Source of the DNA: Planococcus ruber
GTDB taxonomy: Bacteria > Bacillota > Bacilli > Bacillales_A > Planococcaceae
Reading direction: 5' to 3'
Assembly (NCBI RefSeq): GCF_022819085.1
Contig: NZ_JALHAG010000004.1
Span: 186,001-250,000 of the forward strand
DNA length: 64,000 bases
Part shown: positions 59,249 through 64,000 of the stretch, piece by piece
Layout of the letters: each line of letters opens with the position of its first letter
How positions within the stretch are numbered: the first letter of the stretch is position 1
Made by a program: the position numbers and the translations under genes
The notes under the pieces: generated by a model
The model's input: only the letters and a program-made list of their open reading frames with translations
What the model was told of the DNA's origin: nothing
The model's database searches: none

Positions 59249-61033
59249 ATGTCGAGATCGCATTATTGTGGTGAAGTAAATGAAACTGTTATCGGACAGC
59301 GTGTAACGTTAAAAGGGTGGGTACAAAAACGCCGTGACTTAGGCGGTTTGATCTTCGTAGATGTACGCGACCGTAGCGGCATCGTCCAAGTCGTGTTCAA
59401 CCCTGAAATCTCAGAAGAAGCGGCAGCAATCGGGGAATCCTTGCGCAATGAATTCGTCGTTCACATCGACGGACTGGTTGTGGAAAGAGCCGATGGACAA
59501 GTGAATGCAGCGATGAAAACCGGAAAAGTGGAAGTGCAAGTGGACCACGCTTCGATCATCAACGCAGCGAAAAACCCGCCATTTGCGATTGAAGACAATA
59601 CAGACGTCAGCGAAGACTTGCGTTTGAAATACCGCTACCTCGACTTGAGACGTCCGGCGATGTTCGAAACCTTCAAAATGCGTTCGGATATCACGAAATC
59701 GATCCGCAGGTTCCTGGACACAGAAGGGTTCCTGGAAGTGGAAACACCGATCTTGACAAAATCCACACCGGAAGGCGCCCGCGATTATTTGGTGCCGAGC
59801 CGCGTGCACGACGGCGAATTTTATGCGCTTCCGCAGTCGCCGCAGCTGTTCAAGCAAATGCTGATGGTTTCCGGATTCGATAAATATTACCAGATCGCCC
59901 GCTGCTTCCGTGATGAAGATTTGCGTGCGGACCGCCAGCCGGAATTCACCCAAATCGATATGGAAATGAGCTTCCAATCAATGGAAGACATTATCGGCAT
60001 GAATGAGCGCTTGATGGTGCAAATGATGAAAGAAGTGAAAAACGTCGACATTGAGCCGACTTTCCAGCGCATGAGCTATACCGAAGCGATGGACCGTTTC
60101 GGATCTGATAAACCCGATGTCCGCTTTGGCCTTGAGCTTGTCAATGTTTCAGACCTTGTGAAAGATTCTTCTTTCAAAGTGTTCACAGGCGCGATTGAAA
60201 ACGGCGGCGAAGTGAAATTGATCAACGTCAAAGGGCAAGCGGCCCATTATTCACGCAAAGACATTGACGCACTGGGTTCATTTGCGGCGGTTTACGGCGC
60301 GAAAGGCTTGGCGTGGCTGAAAGTGGAAGCAGACGGCATCAAAGGGCCGATTGCGAAATTCTTTGATGGCGAAGCGGCAGATGCATTGACGGAGCGCGCT
60401 GAAGCGGAAGCAGGAGACCTTCTATTATTCGTCGCGGATTCTTCGGCAGTTGTGGCGGATACATTAGGGGCACTTCGTTCGAAATTCGGCAAAGAGCTTG
60501 GCTTGATCGACAACTCGGTCTACAAATTCCTATGGATCACCGACTGGCCGCTATTTGAATACGACGAAAAAGAAGGCCGCTATTTTGCAGCGCACCATCC
60601 ATTCACGATGCCTTTTGAGGAAGATATCGATAAATTGGAATCAGACCCGCAAAACGTCCGTGCACAAGCTTATGATTTAGTATTGAACGGCTATGAACTT
60701 GGCGGAGGATCGCTTCGCATTTATCGCCGCGACATTCAAGAGAAAATGTTCAGCGTGCTTGGCTTTACAGAAGAAGAGGCGCGTTCGCAGTTCGGCTTCC
60801 TGATGGATGCTTTCGAATACGGCACGCCGCCGCACGGAGGCATTGCATTTGGCTTAGACCGTTTGGTGATGCTGCTTTCTGGCCGCACGAACTTGCGCGA
60901 CACGATCGCCTTCCCGAAAACAGCGAGTGCAAGCGACTTGCTGACGGATGCGCCAAGTCCAGTATCCAAAGCGCAGCTTGATGATTTAAGCCTATTGCTG
61001 AATGTTCAGAATACTAAAAAAGAACCAGAGTAA
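59249..61033 (+). CDS. aspS: Aspartyl-tRNA synthetase
   Basis: A class II synthetase of 594 residues with an N-terminal OB anticodon-binding fold (about 15-105), catalytic core with [21 protein letters not shown], a GAD insertion (about 300-410) and motif 3 [13 protein letters not shown]. The length is the bacterial long form. It is co-transcribed with hisS under the T-box. Confidence 0.98.
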   Translation: MSRSHYCGEVNETVIGQRVTLKGWVQKRRDLGGLIFVDVRDRSGIVQVVFNPEISEEAAAIGESLRNEFVVHIDGLVVERADGQVNAAMKTGKVEVQVDHASIINAAKNPPFAIEDNTDVSEDLRLKYRYLDLRRPAMFETFKMRSDITKSIRRFLDTEGFLEVETPILTKSTPEGARDYLVPSRVHDGEFYALPQSPQLFKQMLMVSGFDKYYQIARCFRDEDLRADRQPEFTQIDMEMSFQSMEDIIGMNERLMVQMMKEVKNVDIEPTFQRMSYTEAMDRFGSDKPDVRFGLELVNVSDLVKDSSFKVFTGAIENGGEVKLINVKGQAAHYSRKDIDALGSFAAVYGAKGLAWLKVEADGIKGPIAKFFDGEAADALTERAEAEAGDLLLFVADSSAVVADTLGALRSKFGKELGLIDNSVYKFLWITDWPLFEYDEKEGRYFAAHHPFTMPFEEDIDKLESDPQNVRAQAYDLVLNGYELGGGSLRIYRRDIQEKMFSVLGFTEEEARSQFGFLMDAFEYGTPPHGGIAFGLDRLVMLLSGRTNLRDTIAFPKTASASDLLTDAPSPVSKAQLDDLSLLLNVQNTKKEPE

Positions 61034-61066
61034 ATTTCTTGTGCAAATAAAAAGAGTGTGCTAACA

Positions 61067-61072
61067 TACAAT
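61067..61072 (+). promoter_or_regulatory. -10 box of 6S RNA
   Basis: TACAAT, preceded by AT-rich sequence; no good -35 at normal spacing. The predicted start is near 61079. Confidence 0.5.
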
Positions 61073-61078
61073 TAGTAG

Positions 61079-61265
61079 AGAATCCTGATGTGTTCGTTAC
61101 GAGCAATTCAGTTTTGACCCAACATTTTGTCGTCGGGAGACCAAATTTCATCATGGCTAACATGCCTTAACGGGAAGTTATAAGTGGTGGAGAGGTCACC
61201 CACCTGCTAGAAGCGGGTTCAAAAACGATGCGCAACACCAAGGACGGCACGATTGGGATTCTCCT
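61079..61265 (+). ncRNA. ssrS: 6S RNA
   Basis: A non-coding stretch beginning AATCCTGATGTGTTCG, with a conserved-looking 3' part GAGGTCACCCACCTGCTAGAAGCGGGTTC and AAGGACGG. It fits the Bacillus 6S-1 RNA (bsrA) in sequence style, in length and in place: between aspS and tcdA (yrvM). 6S RNA mimics an open promoter and binds RNA polymerase holoenzyme in stationary phase. The exact ends are estimates. Confidence 0.75.
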
Positions 61266-61280
61266 ATTATTTTAAATTTC

Positions 61281-61315
61281 CGCCCTCCGGCAATTTGTCG
61301 GGGGGTTTTATTTTG
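61281..61315 (+). terminator. Terminator after 6S RNA
   Basis: CCGCCCTCCGgcaatttgtCGGGGGG with GT pairs, followed by TTTTATTTT. Confidence 0.7.
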
Positions 61316-61377
61316 AGAAGAATAGGTGTACTTTTTAAAGGTGCGAAGAATTTATAGTGGGCGTATTTCATGTCCAG

Positions 61378-61490
61378 ACTCCAGCGCCCAGCCCCTCGAG
61401 TCGCTTCAGCCTTTCCGCCAATGGCAAAGAACGCCATTATCGGCAAGGCTTCCAGCGCTTGTCGGGGCTACACGGGCGCTTGCGCTTTTC
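61378..61490. repeat. Dispersed long-hairpin intergenic repeat
   Basis: Outer arms AGCGCCC-AGCCCC (about 61383-61395) pair with GGGGCT-GGGCGCT (about 61464-61480). Inner arms CGCTTCAGCCTT, CCG and AATGGC pair with GCCATT, CGG and AAGGCTTCCAGCG. The result is one long interrupted hairpin of about 100 nt. This style (CAGCGCC-AGCCCCTCGAGTCGC ... GTCGGGGCT ... GGCGCTTGCGCTTTTC) recurs between genes of Bacillales as I recall it. A related element is at 6530-6619. Confidence 0.75.
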
Positions 61491-61540
61491 TTCGTGTATA
61501 ATTCCTAGTAGAATGATCAACTTTGAAGGGCAGGGAAATT

Positions 61541-62305
61541 ATGTTACATCAATTTTCAAGAAATGAACTAGCAATCGGCAAAGAAGGCATGGACCTCGTC
61601 AAAAATTCGACAGTGGCCATTTTAGGGGTAGGCGGCGTCGGATCGTTTGCTGCAGAAGCATGCGCACGCAGCGGCGTCGGTCGCATCATTTTAGTGGATA
61701 AAGACAATGTCGACATTACGAATGTCAACCGCCAATTGGTGGCGAATCTTTCGACGGTCGGCCAGTCGAAAGCGGAAGTCATGAAAAACCGCATCGCGGA
61801 CATCAACACGGACTGCGAAGTGATTTCCTTACATATGTTTTATACAGAAGAGACATATGAAGAATTTTTCAGCTACGAACCCGATTATGTCATCGATGCA
61901 TCGGATACAATGATCTATAAAGTGCATTTAATGACGGAATGCTACAAGCGCGGCGTGAAAATCATTTCAAGCATGGGCGCTGCCAATAAAACAGACCCGA
62001 CGCGTTTCCAAATCGCTGACATCTCGAAAACGCATACCGATCCGCTAGCGAAAGTCATCCGCCGGAAATTGCGTGCAGCCGGCATTAAAAAAGGGATTCC
62101 CGTCGTTTTTTCTGATGAAAGTCCAATCATCGTCCGCGAAGACGTGGTGGAAACTGTAGGAAAGCCGAATGCGCCGATCCGCAAAGCGCAGATGCCGCCA
62201 TCCTCGAATGCATTTACGCCGTCGACGGTCGGCTTGATCTGTGCGAGCTGGGTCATCAACGACATTACGAAAAACATTCACATCAACCGTGTACGAAATA
62301 ACTAA
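61541..62305 (+). CDS. tcdA: tRNA threonylcarbamoyladenosine dehydratase TcdA
   Basis: An E1-like ATP-dependent enzyme of 254 residues that cyclises t6A37 in ANN-decoding tRNAs to ct6A. The nucleotide-binding loop is GVGGVGSFAAEACARSGVG, with DKDNVDITNVNRQ and the later DAIDT-like VIDASDTMIYK. The ATG at 61541 follows GAAGGGCAGGG; an upstream ATG at 61523 is less likely. It is YrvM in Bacillus, next to 6S RNA. Confidence 0.95.
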   Translation: MLHQFSRNELAIGKEGMDLVKNSTVAILGVGGVGSFAAEACARSGVGRIILVDKDNVDITNVNRQLVANLSTVGQSKAEVMKNRIADINTDCEVISLHMFYTEETYEEFFSYEPDYVIDASDTMIYKVHLMTECYKRGVKIISSMGAANKTDPTRFQIADISKTHTDPLAKVIRRKLRAAGIKKGIPVVFSDESPIIVREDVVETVGKPNAPIRKAQMPPSSNAFTPSTVGLICASWVINDITKNIHINRVRNN

Positions 62306-62307
62306 AA

Positions 62308-62341
62308 AGGATCCGGCTCGAAAGCTGAGCCGGATTTTTTA
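62308..62341 (+). terminator. Terminator of tcdA
   Basis: ATCCGGCTC (62311-62319) pairs with GAGCCGGAT (62327-62335), followed by a T-run. Confidence 0.92.
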
Positions 62342-62360
62342 TGCGGAAAATTGCTGAACG

Positions 62361-62416
62361 TTTATAAAAAACTTCGAAGGTTTGTAAATTTTTCAAACCG
62401 CTTATAAAAGAATAAA
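62361..62416. repeat. 20-bp-period array, core TTTATAAA (three units)
   Basis: TTTATAAA at 62361, TTTGTAAA at 62381 and CTTATAAA at 62401 are exactly 20 bp apart. CGAAGG precedes the second core. It lies in the convergent gap between the tcdA and rarA terminators, as the 21-bp arrays do in other gaps. AT-richness makes this array less certain than the others. Confidence 0.55.
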
Positions 62417-62451
62417 TACGATAACCGAAAGCAGCCCTCTCCTATGAAAGC

Positions 62452-62487
62452 AAAAAAAGAGCCATTTCCAGAAGCGGAAATGGCTTT
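62452..62487 (-). terminator. Terminator of rarA
   Basis: AGCCATTTCC (62460-62469) pairs with GGAAATGGCT (62476-62485); the A-run at 62453-62459 gives the T-run on the minus strand. Confidence 0.88.
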
Positions 62488-62494
62488 CGATCGT

Positions 62495-63784
62495 TTATTT
62501 TTTATTTTTCCGGAATGATTTCAGCTTTTCGTAAATGCCGGCGTACTTTTTCTCAGCTCCGGCAATCACCGGTTTATAATATTCGGCTTTCCGCACTTCT
62601 TTCGGCAAATAATCCTGGTCGACCCAGCCGCCGAACGAACCGAGCGGCGTGTCATGCGGATACCGGTAGCCGCCATGGCCAAGTTCTGCGCTTCCGGCGT
62701 AATGGGTGTCGCGGAGATGCATCGGGATGTCGCCGGTCTCGCCTTTATTGATAGCGGAAATTGCCGCGTCAATCGCCCGGTAAGCGGAATTCGATTTTTC
62801 GGACAAGCACATCTCGGCGACGGCTTGTGCGAGCGGAATACGGGCTTCCGGCAACCCGAGGCGGTCGGCCGCCTGGCAGGCTGCGAGCACATGCCCGCCT
62901 ACTTCCGGATTCGCGAGGCCGATGTCTTCATACGCCATGACGAGCAAACGTCGGGTGACGGCCGTCAAGTCGCCATTTTCTAATAGGTGCGCTAGATAAT
63001 ACATCGCCGCATTGACGTCGCTGCCGCGGACCGATTTTTGGAGCGCTGACAGCAAATTAAAGAAATGCGAGCCTTTTTTGTCCCCGAAGACGCCGACGCG
63101 CTTGATCATCTGCTCGACCATTTGGTCTTCAACAATGAACGTATCGTCGATTTCATCCGATGCGATGATGATCGACTCGAGCATCGTCAGCGCTTTACGG
63201 GCATCGCCGTTTGTGCCATCTGCGATGCGGTCGACTTGTGCCGGTGAAATCTGGATCTTTAAATTGCCAAGGCCGCGTTTTGGATCGGTTAAAGCGGTGT
63301 TCAATAAATTCACAATATCGTCATGCGTCAACCGCTTAAGCTGTTTGATTTCCCCGCAGCGGGAACGGATCGCTGGGTTCACGTCATGGAACGGGTTTTC
63401 CGTCGTGGCGCCGATCAACACGATCGCGCCGCTTTCGACATGCGGCAATAGGGCATCTTGCTGGAGTTTATTGAATCGGTGGATTTCGTCCAGGAACAGG
63501 AGGACTTTTCCAGTCATGCGCGATTCTTTTACCACGTCTTCCACATCTTTTTTGCCGGAAGTCGTCGCATTCAGCGCGATGAACGGCAATTTCGATGTGC
63601 CGGCGATGGCGTGGGCGATCGAGGTTTTGCCGATGCCCGGCTCGCCGTACAACAGCATCGACGGGATATGGCCATTCTGGATCATTTTATATAAAGCCGT
63701 ATGCGGGCCGATGACATCTTGCTGGCCGACCACTTCATCAATTGTGCGCGGACGCATACGGAAAGCTAAAGGTTCGTTCTGCAA
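62495..63784 (-). CDS. rarA: Replication-associated recombination protein RarA (MgsA)
   Basis: An AAA+ ATPase of 429 residues that acts at stalled replication forks. Walker A GEPGIGKTS, Walker B LLFLDEIHRFNK, sensor 1 GATTENPF and the C-terminal tetramerisation domain with YPHDTPLGSFGGWVDQDYLP are seen. The start is TTG at 63784 with AAGGAG upstream. A -10 TATACT lies on the minus strand at about 63817-63822. It corresponds to YrvN of Bacillus, divergent from cymR. Confidence 0.96.
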   Translation of the reverse strand: MQNEPLAFRMRPRTIDEVVGQQDVIGPHTALYKMIQNGHIPSMLLYGEPGIGKTSIAHAIAGTSKLPFIALNATTSGKKDVEDVVKESRMTGKVLLFLDEIHRFNKLQQDALLPHVESGAIVLIGATTENPFHDVNPAIRSRCGEIKQLKRLTHDDIVNLLNTALTDPKRGLGNLKIQISPAQVDRIADGTNGDARKALTMLESIIIASDEIDDTFIVEDQMVEQMIKRVGVFGDKKGSHFFNLLSALQKSVRGSDVNAAMYYLAHLLENGDLTAVTRRLLVMAYEDIGLANPEVGGHVLAACQAADRLGLPEARIPLAQAVAEMCLSEKSNSAYRAIDAAISAINKGETGDIPMHLRDTHYAGSAELGHGGYRYPHDTPLGSFGGWVDQDYLPKEVRKAEYYKPVIAGAEKKYAGIYEKLKSFRKNKK

Positions 63785-63871
63785 TGAAAAAACTCCTTCC
63801 GTACATTCGTTCTATCAGTATATCGTTTTGCCAAATAAAAGTCATTGCAAGTCCATTTCCGACAAATATGC

Positions 63872-63877
63872 TATACT
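63872..63877 (+). promoter_or_regulatory. -10 box of cymR
   Basis: TATACT 40 bases before the cymR ATG; no clear -35 at standard spacing (TTGCAA at 63845 is 21 bp away). Confidence 0.5.
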
Positions 63878-63917
63878 ATTTTGAAGAATAATTGGAATCT
63901 GACTCAGAGGTGTAAGC

Positions 63918-64000
63918 ATGAAAATTTCAACAAAAGGCCGCTATGGCTTGACGATTATGATCGCATTAGGCAAACAATACGGAGAAGGGCCGATTCCGCT
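63918..64000 (+). CDS. cymR: Rrf2-family cysteine metabolism repressor CymR (partial)
   Basis: The first 27 residues (MKISTKGRYGLTIMIALGKQ, then YGEGPIP) match the N-terminus of CymR, the Rrf2-type regulator of cysteine metabolism; the rest lies beyond the window. Gene order rarA-cymR agrees with Bacillus. GAGGTG precedes the ATG. Confidence 0.9.
   Translation, partial: MKISTKGRYGLTIMIALGKQYGEGPIP

Noticed and set aside
61042-61050. Single GCAAATAAA core after aspS
   Set aside because: Only one copy, with no neighbour at 21 bp; likely chance.

Overview
The window is a contiguous stretch of a low-to-mid GC Bacillales chromosome. Gene order, protein character, and the retention of Spo0B while several sporulation genes are missing best fit the Planococcaceae (Planococcus/Planomicrobium-like); this assignment is inferred from content and synteny. 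Nearly all of the DNA is core chromosome, in the classical order hemXCDBL - valS - folC - (comC position) - maf - radC - mreBCD - minCD - rplU/prp/rpmA - spo0B - obg - pheB - pheA - niaR - ruvAB - queA - tgt - yajC - comN - secDF - recJ - apt - relA - dtd - amidase - hisS - aspS - 6S RNA - tcdA - rarA - cymR.

Layout. 0-6 kb: haem biosynthesis plus an AbrB-family membrane protein. 6-9.4 kb: a T-box leader, a long repeat-filled spacer and valS. 9.4-12.8 kb: an accessory patch on the minus strand (alcohol dehydrogenase, two overlapping ATP-grasp ligases, and two decayed copies of the second ligase's 3' end). 12.9-15.9 kb: folC and a membrane GAF-GGDEF diguanylate cyclase. 15.9-29 kb: a complete Gram-positive type IV pilus locus in two divergent operons (minor pilins and a large PilX-like protein on minus; a VanW-like protein, PilB, PilT, PilC, major pilin, PilM, PilN, a PilO-LysM fusion and PilD on plus). 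29-45 kb: cell shape, division, ribosomal-protein, Obg, phenylalanine and queuosine genes. 45-57 kb: Sec, RecJ, purine salvage, stringent response and wall hydrolase. 57-64 kb: T-box hisS-aspS, 6S RNA, tcdA, rarA and the start of cymR.

The most unusual signal is non-coding. At least six intergenic gaps hold short degenerate tandem arrays whose core repeats at an exact spacing (21 bp in five gaps, 20 bp in one) with no slippage. The core differs between loci (TGCTCATA, GACACT, GCACCTC, GCAAATAAA and its reverse complement, TTTATAAA), while a second motif resembling CGAGTTT tends to recur in the same phase. Four of the five convergent gene pairs in the window carry such an array, always beside terminators. 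I do not recognise a described element that explains this.

A second theme is a likely local c-di-GMP circuit. The GGDEF protein lies beside the pilus locus, and PilB carries a two-motif MshEN-type N-terminus of the kind known to bind c-di-GMP. A third theme is loss of sporulation genes from their usual sites (spoVID/ysxE, spoIIB, spoIVFA/FB), with AbrB-like, pilus and NERD genes now occupying those places.
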